64,000 nucleotides of DNA, from the NCBI GenBank assembly GCA_030737875.1, contig CM060921.1, forward strand, positions 404,218,192 through 404,282,191, in the 5' to 3' direction. This DNA comes from Allium sativum (lineage: Eukaryota > Streptophyta > Magnoliopsida > Asparagales > Amaryllidaceae). Below the pieces are notes generated by a model, which did not search any database, was not told the DNA's origin, and saw only the letters and a list, made by a program, of their open reading frames with translations. Position 1 is the first letter of the stretch, and each line of letters begins with the position of its first letter. A program made the translations under genes and the position numbers. Below, in pieces: positions 35,422 through 48,000 of this stretch.

Positions 35422-37499
35422 TTTCCTAATTACATTAAAAATGTAATTAACATAACGGTGAAAATTCCATTTTTCTAAATTACATTAAAAATGTAATTTT
35501 GATTACAAGGCAAAATCATATCTTTTTAATTACATAAAAATATAATTAATATTACGGTGAAAAATTCCATCTTTCTAAATTACATTAAAAATGTAATTTT
35601 GGTTACATGGCAAAATCATATCTTTTTAATTACATAAAAATATAATTAACATTTCAGGTTTTCCATTAATGCTAAAAATAAAACTACATTTCATGTTTCC
35701 TATTAACGCTAAAAATATAACAACATTTCATGTTTTCCAATAATGCTAAAAATATAACTGCATTTCATGTGTGAAGTAAACCAAGTTTCGTTTCAACTAA
35801 CATGACAAATCTCATATTTCAATACATGAAATAATCTAAGTTTTGGTTTCAACTAACATGACAATTTCATATTTCAATACATGAAATAATCTAAGTTTTG
35901 GTTTCAACTAACATGACAAATTTCATATTTCAATACAAGAAATAATCTAAGTTTAAGTTTCAACTAACATGATAAATTTCATATTTCGATACATGAAATA
36001 ATCTAAGTTTTGGTTTCAACTAAAATGGCAAATTTCATATTTCAATACATGTAATAATCTAAGTTTAGGTTTCAACTAACATGACAAATTTCATATTTCA
36101 CTACATTTAATAAATTTCATATTTTAATACATGAAATAATCTAAGTTTAGGTTTCAACTAACATGGCAAATTTCATATTTCAATACATGAAATAATCTAA
36201 GTTTAGGTTTCAACTAACATGACAAATTTCATATTTCAATACATTTAATAATCTAAGTTATGGTTTCAACTAACATGACAAATTTCATATTTCAATACAT
36301 GAAATAATCTAAGTTTAGGTTTCAACTAACATGACAAATTTCATATTTCGATACATGAAATAATCTAAGTTTTGGTTTCAACTAACATGACAAATTTCAT
36401 ATTTCAATACATGAAATAATCTAAGTTTTGGTTCCAACTAACATGACAAATTTCATATTTCAATACATGAAATAATCTAAGTTTTGGTTTCAACTAACAT
36501 GACAAATTTCATATTTCAATACATGAAATAATCTAAGTTTTGGTTTCAACTAACATGACAAATTTCATATTTCATAAATCAACAATATGGTCTAAATTTT
36601 ATTCTACCTCCAAATCTAACCAAATCAATGAACCCATGTTCTAATAATTTTAATTGTAGATTTAAATCTAACAAATATGCACATCACAATCACCAAAATT
36701 CACAAAAACAGCAAATTTCCATCATGAACATCACAACTCGATTTATAATCATTCATTCATGAATTTTTAATTAGCGATAAATAATTAAATGATAAAAAAA
36801 ATATCTCACCTAAACATGCTTATCCAAATGACCCTGGTAGGAATCTCTAAATTAATATAAATATCCTCAAATTTGTGTTTATAAAAATCTAAGTCTCAAG
36901 ACTCCATTTTTATTTAGAGGAAGAAGTTTTGCATAATGGAGGCAGGGAAAAAAATGCTTAGAAAAAATAGCAAGTAGAAGAAGATAAATAAGGGAGAAAG
37001 AAAAATTATATGGAAAAGTAATTTATGGGTAATGAATTAAAATATAAATGGGTAACGCATGCATTAAATAAAGGAACAAATGAATGCATGCATGTAAGCA
37101 TTGAAGTTATAAAAGAGAATTTGAAATGAATGGACAAGGCATGCAATTTGATAATTTGTGACCAAATGTTTCTTTAATTTAATTTTTTTTTTTTTTGTAA
37201 CTTACCTGCATTAGAAATAATGAAGAGAAGATAGTGGAACATGCATGCATGAAAGGAATGAAAAATTGGAAGGTTAGTGAAGGCAACATGCATACATCAA
37301 AATTGCTTTTGTACAGTTAAAAAATATTCTAAATTAAATTGATTGTTTAGTTCTTATTTTGAAACCATTTTAATCTCTAAAATATATCAAGCTTTCATGA
37401 AAATAAATTTCACAATATCATTCGAAATACCCTTGATATAAGATTTCCATCAACTTCAGATAAGATAATTTTTTTCAAGAGATTCATAAAATCGTATTA
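35422..37499 (-). mobile_element. Left LTR of H, segment 2
   Basis: H resumes at the C target duplication TTTCC and matches 62289-64000 of the right LTR. It contains the tail of the hairpin array, the 57-bp minisatellite, a donor-like TTTAGGTGAGAT on - (GT at 36808-36809) and an AT-rich, pyrimidine-rich stretch upstream of it that may be promoter and leader. It is interrupted at 37499 by D. Confidence 0.85.
35785..36580. repeat. 57-bp minisatellite in the H left LTR, about 13-14 units
   Basis: Units read roughly CATGACAAATTTCATATTTC, AATACATGAAATAATCTAAG, TTTTGGTTTCAACTAA with a 57-bp step. One unit near 36090-36135 is partial. The right LTR array (62650-63145) has only about 8-9 units. Confidence 0.9.
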
Positions 37500-40317
37500 T
37501 GAGACGACCCGAACTTCCCCATGAAGGAAAGCACGGATAGAATTGAGGACAAGACAAAATAAAACGCATACGGAAGAACATTTCATTGTTATTACAACAA
37601 TTCCATCAGATACAAGAATATACAGAGTATAAATGAATAAATTACATTCAACAAATATCAGAGATTACAATAAATTACATAACAGCGGAAAATAATACAA
37701 AATCACTACTAGAAGTGATACACGGATACAGAGCTTTCCGAGCATCGTTCCAGCTGTAAATCAGGACCCTGTGAATATAAATATGCAAAACCAAAACTAC
37801 AAGCTGCCCGTGTGGAAAATAGGGGCACCCAGAGTTTAGGTTAAAACAATAAACTCCAGGTCAGTCATGGGACTGGTGTGAGAACTAAAACAGTTATTTA
37901 AAACTTTACTTTCAAGATAGTAATTCAAGGGACCACGCCGTATAACACGGAACGGGTTTCCTCCCAAGAACACTAGTGCATATAACAAAACAGCGCAATG
38001 CTCTTTGGAAAAATGAAGCTATTATAAGACCCAGGTCCCATCACACAATGCAACGCAAGCCGGAGGATAGGGTTTTCCCTTATAATAGCCAAACATGCTT
38101 AGTACGTTTAAAACAAATCATTTGATACTATTATAAGTGTATAGTGTCAAAACAATTTCAATCATAAATATCAATCATAGGCGGCATGGGTACCATCTAT
38201 CATGTCGCCATACTAGTTCTACAATTAAAACCGCAATATCACGTATTGGAAATTGGATTCCGTCATGAGTCGAGGCAAGGGGCAAGCTCCTCTCCGCGTT
38301 CGAGACACTCTAGCAAATGCCTCGGGACCGCACACAGCAATCCCTGGATCCTCCAAGGCCGGTCCTCTCTTACTTTTGAGGATTGGCAATTCCTGAACAC
38401 ATGTTTCCCGGTCCTTACAGACCTATATCCGAGGCGCCTCGTATCCAACAACCACACAGGTGAAAAGTATATAAATGTCAGGGCTGGTAGGTCACTGACA
38501 CCACCATAGCTAGAAAGAAACGTCGTGCACTCCTTGGGTCTGTATCCCGTTTTTGACTCATACCGAGGTGTGAGGCTCGCGAATTCACGTTATACACAAA
38601 GCTATGCCACACAGGCCGTGCTTTGATCATCAACCACAAGACTTTGCTTTTCAACAGAAGCCTTGATCAATTGCCACTTACGCGTGCCACATTGGCAATT
38701 CACTCCATGCGACTGATGTCCATCGATATACAACCTCTGAGCTCGTACGTCTCAGAGAAGGGCGTTAAGCAAGAGAATAAATCCTCTGCCGCCAAACAGA
38801 TGTATATTTAATAGAGATCAATCAACACAAAATAAAATCCAATGTCAGACACACAATCCATTTACAAGTTCGTTCTGGGTCTGAACGAAACCGGAGGCAC
38901 TTTACTCGCATATCCATCCCTCTCCAAGTACGTCTGGACGATCTCATCCTGGGTGTACAGCCCAATCAAGATCATCAGTAATCACCCAAACGATGTGAAG
39001 ACTTCCGGTCTTCAACCACCGTCTTCATCTTCAACATCTCGTCGAATCGGTTGTTCAGAATGGGTATAAACCCGGCCTTTCTGAATAACCCACGTATGTA
39101 GTAAACAAATGTTACACAAACACAACGAACGCCTCATTCCAATTCAGAATATTATTTTATTCACAAAATCACATTCTTAGGAAAAGGTTCCCATTAATTT
39201 TATCCAAGATAAATTCTTCTAAATTTATTCTATAATTTTCCTTTGGATATCATTTCAAACCATATTATAGTTTTCCAAACTAGTCGGGATTAGCGAACCA
39301 CACCGAAGTAATTATTTATTTTATTTCCCGATCCCAACCTATATATCCCATGGAGAAAACTGGTAATACTCCACATCTAACACCACGGTGTTATCGGTAA
39401 AATTAATTACCATTTCACGTTCAGATCTAATTAAAGATTTAACTATCGCTTTGGAGCAAAACTGGTGATACTCCACTCTCGATCACTTTTCAGATTTGAT
39501 AATTTAAATTATCAATTCACATTTTAATCTAATTAAAGATTCATTAAAACTACACTTAGTCTCAATTCTTTCAAAAATCAACATCTTGCCTTTAACTGGG
39601 TTAAAGAACCAATGTCATCTAAAACACGATTCACGATAAACCCAAATCACATTTGATATTAAATACAAGGCTCTGAATGAAAATATATCGGCTTATATTC
39701 AATATCAAATTCTGAAACCAACAAATATCGTATTGGAAATAACGATATAAAATATATCTTTCAAATCCCCATAGCAATATTTGTATAGTCACGAAATCCA
39801 ACATCGAAATATTCCGAAGATAATTTCGATTCAACTCCAGTCCCATCCACGTATTGGGAATATTGATTGTTTTTAAAATCACTTTCAAATTCAATTTATT
39901 TATTTCAAAAATAAATTGATTTTAATTCTAGTTCAAAACTAGTTCATTTCAATAAAAATCTATTTTTATCTTTTCAAATGTGGAATTTTTTCATCCCAGT
40001 TCTTTCCAATTCACATATTATGATTTTACACAAATTATCAATATTTTTAATAATTTTATCAAGGCCCGTACAGTCGATTTCCATCAATGGCCATCGAACT
40101 GCACTTATAGCGACCTTTTTCAAATTTGATTTGGATATATTTCCCAATCCAACTGTTAGATTTTAAATTTCTAATATTCATTGGAAAGCTCTTTTCGATA
40201 CGAACCCAATGGTTCCGGTTTTAGGAGAATCCGATGGTCGGATCTCCCGCAATGTCCGTTTGAAATAAATGGTCGAAATTCACGAACTGCCGCGGCGCGG
40301 CGCGTTCTATTCAGGCC

Positions 40318-40355
<38 letters not shown>

Positions 40356-40859
40356 TATATATATTTCGTCGATTTCCTTTTAAAACGAATTTTATAAATA
40401 GTTCTACATTCGTTTCAAAACAATTTCAACTTCATCTTCAATTTCAAATCGATTTGATTTCAATTCAATTCGAGTTCATTTCAATTCAATTCAAATTCAA
40501 ATTCGTTTCAATTCAATTCAATTCGAATTTACCTTCTATTTGATTCAATTCGAATTCGTTTCAAATTGATTTCAATTCAATTTCAGTTCGTTTTAAATTT
40601 CAATTTCAATTTAATTCAATTTGAATTCATTTCTATTTTATTCGAATTCAAATTCGCTTCCTATTCAATTCGAATTTTAATCTAATTCAATTTGAATTTC
40701 ATTTCAAAATATTTAATTTTGAAATCACCTTTCAATATTCATTATACAACGAATAAAATCGATATAAATATCGTTCGCGTCAAAATAACGCATCTCTAAT
40801 CAACACGGCTTTATATTTTCAAAACTTCTTTATTCTATCCAACAAATGAATATTTATCC

Positions 40860-41200
40860 CATTCAACACATGAATCTATATTTCTTTCAACACACGACTA
40901 ATCTCAACACATGAGTACTATCAACACATCACTATTTTTGTTATGTAAAATATTTTATAAAACTATGGTATCTATCGTTTGATTTTAATTAGACTCCACT
41001 GTAAAGTAGATTCTAATCGTAAATATGATAAAGATGTAATTTTTATTATTTAAAATATTTCACTCAACACATGAATAGTTTCAACACATGATCATTGTCA
41101 ACACATGACTATTTTTATATTCAACACATGAATAGTTTCAACACATGATCATTGTCAACACATGACTATTTTTATATTCAACACATGAATTTTCTTTTAT
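40860..41200. repeat. CAACACATGA repeats in the D left LTR
   Basis: CAACACATGA recurs many times. A block of about 57 bp (AACACATGAATAGTTTCAAC, then ACACATGATCATTGTCAACA, then CATGACTATTTTTATATT) is present twice here but once in the right LTR (48590-48665). Confidence 0.85.
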
Positions 41201-42059
41201 AATATTCATTATTTTCCCGATTGGAATGAGGCCCAATCAATCACCATATAATGTTAGTTATATGGATTTTCATACATCACACGTATATTATAGCATTGAA
41301 AAATAATCAATCATCAACCAAAGTGCACTACACTGCATAAGCATCAAATATAGATATCTGACGCTTATAACAGCCTGTCAATCTATCGATCGACATATTT
41401 AATCAATCAGGATGAGTGAACTTCAAATTTCATCCCAACACCCGTGTGGGGTTTCAAACAATCAAACATAGATTTTAGTTGTGCAGTTGGGCGATGTGTA
41501 AAATTTATCATCCCAATCAATGTCCTTCAAATAGGTGTACATAAACAAACCGTCCGGTTTGTAAATGAATATTTTTATTCTATTCACTTCCACGTTAAAA
41601 ATTATATTTTAACGATAAAATATCTTATTCAAAATATGAATATCCTATTCGGTTCATTTATATAATAAAAATGATATTTTTATTTCACTAACATATTTTA
41701 GAAAATTTCGGCGGCATAACGGCACGATACTAGAAACGGGACGAGGCCTAGCCTTATCCCCTGGTCTAGTGAAGGCCCACGCAATTCACACATCAATCAA
41801 ATCCATTCTGTTTCACCCAACAGTTCAATTTCAATCAAATAATCTAACTAATTTATGCAACCAAACAAACAAGTCCATGGTCTGTGGACGATTGTGTCGG
41901 GTGCTACTAAGCACCGTCTGCATCCTAGTATATATATATATAACTAGAAAAAGAAATTGAAAGGTGAGAAATTCTCTCCTTTACCTATCCAACTTCACGA
42001 CACTTCTTTTATAGAAATCTTCATCGTTATCGCATCTTTGTCATCTTCGTTGCCCGTAG

Positions 42060-42640
42060 CCACTACATATATAAAAATCACATTTTTACTTCGCCATTCA
42101 ATATGAAAAAACCCAATTTTTACTTTGATGTTCAATATATAAAAATCATATTTTTACTATGCTGTTCAATACATAAAAATCGAATTTTTACTTTGCTATT
42201 CAATATATAAAAATCGAATTTTTACTACGCTATTCAATATATAAAAATCGAATTTTTAATACGATGTCATATAGATAAAAATTCTATTTTTACTCAACGG
42301 TCTTCATATAATAAAGATTATATTTTTATCACGCTATTTTCTATATAAAGATTTCGCCTTTTCATATTTCAAAACTCTAATCTTTTATAGTTTAAAGATC
42401 ATTTCTTTTATATTTTAAAACTCACGCCTTTTATATTTTAAAAATCACGTCTTTTCTATTTTAAAAATCACGTCTTTTCTATTTTTATTTCGCCTTCATT
42501 CATATATAAAAATAATAATTTTCAACACACTACCTATATAAAAATGGTATTTTTATATCTTCTACTATATAAAGGTCATATTTTTAATACACTTCTATCA
42601 TAAAAATCATATTTTTACACTAAAGATCATATTTTTAATT
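42060..42640. repeat. Repeat tract AAAAATCGAATTTTTACT in the D left LTR
   Basis: Degenerate units of about 33 bp, ATATAAAAATCGAATTTTTA with CTACGCTATTCA linkers, continue as AAAATCACGTCTTTTCTATT units. The core AAAAATNNNATTTTT is an inverted repeat. The partner tract is at 49545-50115. It occupies the same place as the AAAACTGATTTT tract of B. Confidence 0.85.
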
Positions 42641-43994
42641 CTATAAAATAAATTAAAAACTGAAATAAAACTCACATTGGTTGAAAGGGGCTCGCTACAG
42701 CATCGTAGAGGCACGGGGACTAAATAGCAAGCTTGGAACTCAATAAAAATTGTGTCTTTGGCTAAGAAAGGGGGTCCACGTGGTCGGAGGAGGTGGTGGC
42801 CGACGTCAAGGGGGTGCAGCAGGCGGAGGTGAGGCCGGGGGGGTCGCGGCGTCGGTGTAGGCGGTCGGAGGCGCGGGTTTCAGAAGAGGAGGGAGTGGAG
42901 AACGAGGGGAGGAGGTAGCGAGGTGGAGGAGAAGGGGGAAGAGGGGTGGAGGACCCCTGGGGGGTCGGCGCCAGGGCGCGGCAGCCCTGGTGGCGGCAGC
43001 GGCGGCGGCTTTGGCCCCCCCATCATTCGCCCTTTTTTTTTCTTTTTTTTCTGATCGGTATGAAGAGGAGAGAGAGAAAGAGGGGTGAGGTGTTATTATA
43101 TTTAATTATTTAATTATTTTTAATTCTCCTTTAAGTTGACTTTTTATTTCGACCTCGAAACGAGGCCCACCGCCTGTCGTCCATAGCGTTTCACCCCCAT
43201 TCCGAACACAATGGGATATGTATCGCAAGCTGATTTGATCGTTTCGATCAATTTCCGTTAAAATCAACATATAACTCTATATATTGAATTTGAACGCGTG
43301 TTTCAATTTACCGGGGTCACATAAGAATTTAAAATTTCCAAAAAAATATTTTCTAGCTTCGTATTGACGATACGGTCCTAACAAAGCTAGTTTTGTCGAA
43401 TTATGAGACCGTTGGAAAAATGGCCATTTTCCAGTCGATTAAAATCAACTGAAACTGGTCAAACACGTTTTCCTTTGCCACACTCACATATTGAATCGAA
43501 AAATTATGAAATTTGAAACCTAGCAATAATATGACATCATGGACCCAACGAAAGTGGTTTCGTCGAAATCTGAGGTCGTTTGCAAAATGTCTATTTTTAA
43601 GGGCCTGAATTCCATAGCGACTATTCAGAATTTTCAACTGGACATATCTTTTGATTCCCGCTATGAAATCTTGATTTTTCGGATTCGTTGGAAAGATATT
43701 CTCAAATAGATCCTATTATTTTTTGTTTCACTAAAATCCGGATTGTTTTGCACCCGGTACATTCAATTGAAGTTTGAAATCGAATTATCGAACTACCGCG
43801 CCATTTTCAATTCCTTTTATAATTATATATAAATATTATATTCTAACGACGACGTATATAATATATACGTCGAATTCTATTCAAAATAAATTTGTCGTCG
43901 ATATTATTTAAAATTATCTATTTTAAATGTTCAAAATTATTAAAATTGCCAAAATAAAAATTTTAAACTGGCTCAGATTATCCGGATTATTACA

Positions 43995-45032
43995 ATCTCC
44001 CCCACTTAAAACTTTTCGTCCCCGAAAAGGAACAAAGTCGAAAGTGGTTTGATTATTCAACTCTACGTTCGATCTGGCTTCCATTCTCCAACTTTTCAGT
44101 TTCTGAGAAATTTCAAATTCTTCAAAAATTTGGCTAACACCCTAAATTTTCGAAAAATTTCGCCATAACCTCCCCAGCACCGGGAGCATCGGGGAATTTC
44201 AAATAGCTTCCCCGGTCCTTCTAATCTCAAAAAGAAAAAGAAAAAGCCAAGCGGCTAGCCAATAGGCTCATAAAATCATCATCACCCAAACAAAACAGTA
44301 AATTATGTAGTAAACATGTACCTATTTGTCGGGCAAACAAATTTTATTCTCTGCTCTAGCCTCCTTGCCATGACCTGTCCAATGTAAGTATATGTATATG
44401 CAAGCAAATGTGACCAATTTTCAATATAGTTCAATATGTGATTCAATTTAGGCTAAATGGTTAAAAATTATCAAATAAATAAACAAACAACACAAACAGC
44501 AATCAATTAGTGAATTAACATTGCAAATTCATAATTTTGATATATATACAAAAAACATGTTTTTGATGCCAATTCACAACAATGAATCTATCTATATAGG
44601 TTTTGGTTCTCACACCAGCCTAATGGAAATATATAGATATCACACCTTCGAAACACGAATATAAATACTGATGATGTGGCCACATCACCAGAATTATCCC
44701 CGGGTGTCTAGAATGTGATTCTATATCTATCCAATATATTAAAACTTCGAATATACGTTCATGACGCGTATATGCAAAATCTTTATATACTCGATTGTCC
44801 ATATTCAATATAAATAAATATTCAAATACGTATAAAATGATTTAAATTTTCAAAACAATTTTTTTTTTTATTTGAAAAATATACTCTTCACACTCGTTCT
44901 AGGATACTACTGATCCTATTCTAACGAGTCATTCTAATTGGATATTACTAATCCAATATCTGATGAATTCTTTCGTATGGTTCTAATGTGTCTTGTTCTC
45001 GAGCTCTGTAAACCAAAGCTCTGATACCAAAC
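43995..45032 (-). other. Internal region of element D, non-coding, with PPT and PBS
   Basis: It begins at the PPT (reverse of TAAGTGGGGGAGAT at 43995-44008) and the CTTTTCG...CGAAAAG hairpin. Next is a module (about 44135-44480) matching the middle of the B LTR, for example GCCAAGCGGCTAGCCAA. PBS-side leader repeats (GTTCTAGGATACTACTGATC, ATTGGATATTACTAATCCAA) lie at 44895-44965, and the PBS TGGTATCAGAGC on - at 45018-45029. All gag-pol is gone. Confidence 0.87.
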
Positions 45033-48000
45033 TGAGACGACCCGAACTTCCCCATGAAGGAAAGCACGGATAGAATTGAGGACAAGACAAAATAGAACGC
45101 ATACGGAAGAACATTTCATTGTTATTACAACAATTCCATCAGATACAAGAATATACAGAGTATAAATGAATAAATTACATTCAACAAATATCAGAGATTA
45201 CAATAAATTACATAACAGCGGAAAATAATACAAAATCACTACTAGAAGTGATACACGGATGCAGAGCTTTCCGAGTATCGTTCCAGCTGTAAATCAGGAC
45301 CCTGTGAATATAAATCTGCAAAACCAAAACTACAAGCTGCCCGTGTGGAAAATAGGGGCAACCAGAGTTTAGGTTAAAACAATAAACTCCAGGTCAGTCA
45401 TGGGACTGGTGTGAGAACTAAAACAGTTATTTAAAACTTTACTTTCAAGATAGTAATTCAAGGGACCACGTCGTATAACACGGAACGTGTTTCCTCCCAA
45501 GAACACTAGTGCATATAACAAAACAGCGCAATGCTCTTTGGAAAAATGAAGCTATTATAAGACCCAGGTCCCATCACACAATGCAACGCAAGCCGGAGGA
45601 TAGGGTTTTCCCTTATAATAGCCAAACATGCTTAGTACGTTTAAAACAAATCATTTGATACTATTATAAGTGTATAGTGTCAAAACAATTTCAATCATAA
45701 ATATCAATCATAGGCGGCATGGGTACCATCTATCATGTCGCCATACTAGTTCTACAATTAAAACCGCAATATCACGTATTGGAAATTGGATTCCGTCATG
45801 AGTCGAGGCAAGGGGCAAGCTCCTCTCCGCGTTCGAGACACTCTAGCAAATGCCTCGGGACCGCACACAGCAATCCCTGGATCCTCCAAGGCCGGTCCTC
45901 TCTTACTTTTGAGGATTGGCAATTCCTGAACACACGTTTCCCGGTCCTTACAGACCTATATCCGAGGCGCTTCGTATCCAACAACCACACAGGTGAAAAG
46001 TATATAAATGTCAGGGCTGGTAGGTCACTGACACCACCATAGCTAGAAAGAAACGTCGTGCACTCCTTGGGTCCGTATCCCGTTTTTGACTCATACCGAG
46101 GTGTGAGGCTCGCGAATTCACGTTATACACAAAGCTATGCCACACAGGCCGTGCTTTGATCATCAACCACAAGACTTTGCTTTTCAACAGAAGCCTTGAT
46201 CAATTGCCACTTACGCGTGCCACATTGGCAATTCACTCCATGCGACTGATGTCCATCGATATACAACCTCTAAGCTCGTACGTCTCAGAGAAGGGCGTTA
46301 AGCAAGAGAATAAATCCTCTGCCGCCAAACAGATGTATATTTAATAGAGATCAATCAACACATAATAAAATCCAATGTCAGACACACAATCCATTTACAA
46401 GTTCGTTCTGGGTCTGAACGAAACCGGAGGCACTTTCCTCGCATATCCATCCCTCTCCAAGTACGTCTGGACGATCACCAACTGATTCCCTCATCCTGGG
46501 TGTACAGCCCAATCAAGATCATCAGTAATCACCCAAACGATGTGAAGACTTCCGGTCTTCAACCACCGTCTTCATCTTCGACATCTCGTCGAATCGGTTG
46601 TTCAGAATGGGTATAAACCCGGCCTTTCTGAATAACCCACGTATATAGTAAACAAATGTTACACAAACACAACGAACGCCTCATTCCAATTCAGAATATT
46701 ATTTTATTCACAAAATCACATTCTTAGGAAAAGGTTCCCATTAATTTTATCCAAGATAAATTCTTCTAAATTTATTCTATAATTTTCCTTTGGATATCAT
46801 TTCAAACCATATTATGGTTTTCCAAACTAGTCGGGATTAGCGAACCACACCGAAGTAATTATTTATTTTATTTCCCGATCCCAACCTATATATCCCATGG
46901 AGAAATCTGGTAATACTCCACATCTAACACCACGGTGTTATCGGTAAAATTAATTACCATTTCACGTTCAAATCTAATTAAAGATTTAACTATCGCTTTG
47001 GAGCAAAACTGGTGATACTCCACTCTCGATCACTTTTCAGATTTGATAATTTAAATTATCAATTCACATTTTAATCTAATTAAAGATTCATTAAAACTAC
47101 ACTTAGTCTCAATTCTTTCAAAAATCAACATCTTGCCTTTAACTGGGTTAAAGAACCAATGTCATCTAAAACACGATTCACGATAAACCCAAGTCACATT
47201 TGATATTAAATACAAGGCTCTGAATAGAAAATATATCGGCTTATATTCAATATCAAATTCTGAAACCAACAAATATCATATTGGAAATAACGATATAAAA
47301 TATATCTTTCAAATCCCCATAGAAATATTTGTATAGTCACGAAATCCAACATCGAAATATTCCGAAGATAATTTCGATTCAACTCCAGTCCTATCCACGT
47401 ATTGGGAATATTGATTATTTTTAAAATCACTTTCAAATTCAATTTATTTATTTCAAAAATAAATTGATTTTAATTCTAGTTCAAAACTAGTTCATTTCAA
47501 TAAAAATCTATTTTTATCTTTTCAAATGTGGAATTTTTTCATCCCAGTTCTTTCCAATTCACATATTATGATTTTACACAAATTATCAATATTTTTAATA
47601 ATTTTATCAAGGCCCGTACAGTCGATTTCCATCAATGGCCATCGAACTGCACTTATAGCGACCTTTTTCAAATTTGATTTGGACATATTTCCCAATCCAA
47701 CTGTTAGATTTTAAATTTCTAATATTCATTGGAAAGCTCTTTTCGATACGAACCCAACGGTTCCGATTTTAGGAGAATCCGACGGTCGGATCTCCCGCAA
47801 TTTCCGTTTGAAATAAATGGTCGAAATTCATGAACTGCCGCGGCGCGGCGCGTTCTATTCAGGCCATTATATATATATAATAAATTATATATATTTCGTC
47901 GATTTCCTTTTAAAACGAATTTTATAAATAGTTCTACATTCGTTTCAAAACAATTTCAACTTCATCTTCAATTTCAAATCGATTTGATTTCAATTCAATT

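Larger units (their letters stand above)
37500..43994 (-). mobile_element. 3' LTR of element D (6.5 kb)
   Basis: It holds the CAGCGGAAAATAATAC box (37683-37698), a box open on both strands near 38842-38920 and a palindrome module (40228-40244). It also has TA and TTCAATTCGAATT-rich stretches (40318-40700), CAACACATGA repeats (40870-41190) and the CGGCGGCATAACGGCA and GTCCATGG blocks (41710, 41874). A repeat tract lies at 42060-42640, followed by a GC-rich island (42740-43025). Read on -, the donor-like CCAATGTGAGTT has its GT at 42674-42675. Confidence 0.88.

Noticed and set aside
35785..36580. Regularly spaced repeats resembling a CRISPR array
   Set aside because: The units are contiguous tandem repeats without unique spacers, in a eukaryotic LTR.
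38186..38509. 107-codon frame in the D LTRs (also 45719-46042)
   Set aside because: Conserved only because the two LTRs are nearly identical; the matching stretch in B, C and H does not keep it, and there is no domain.
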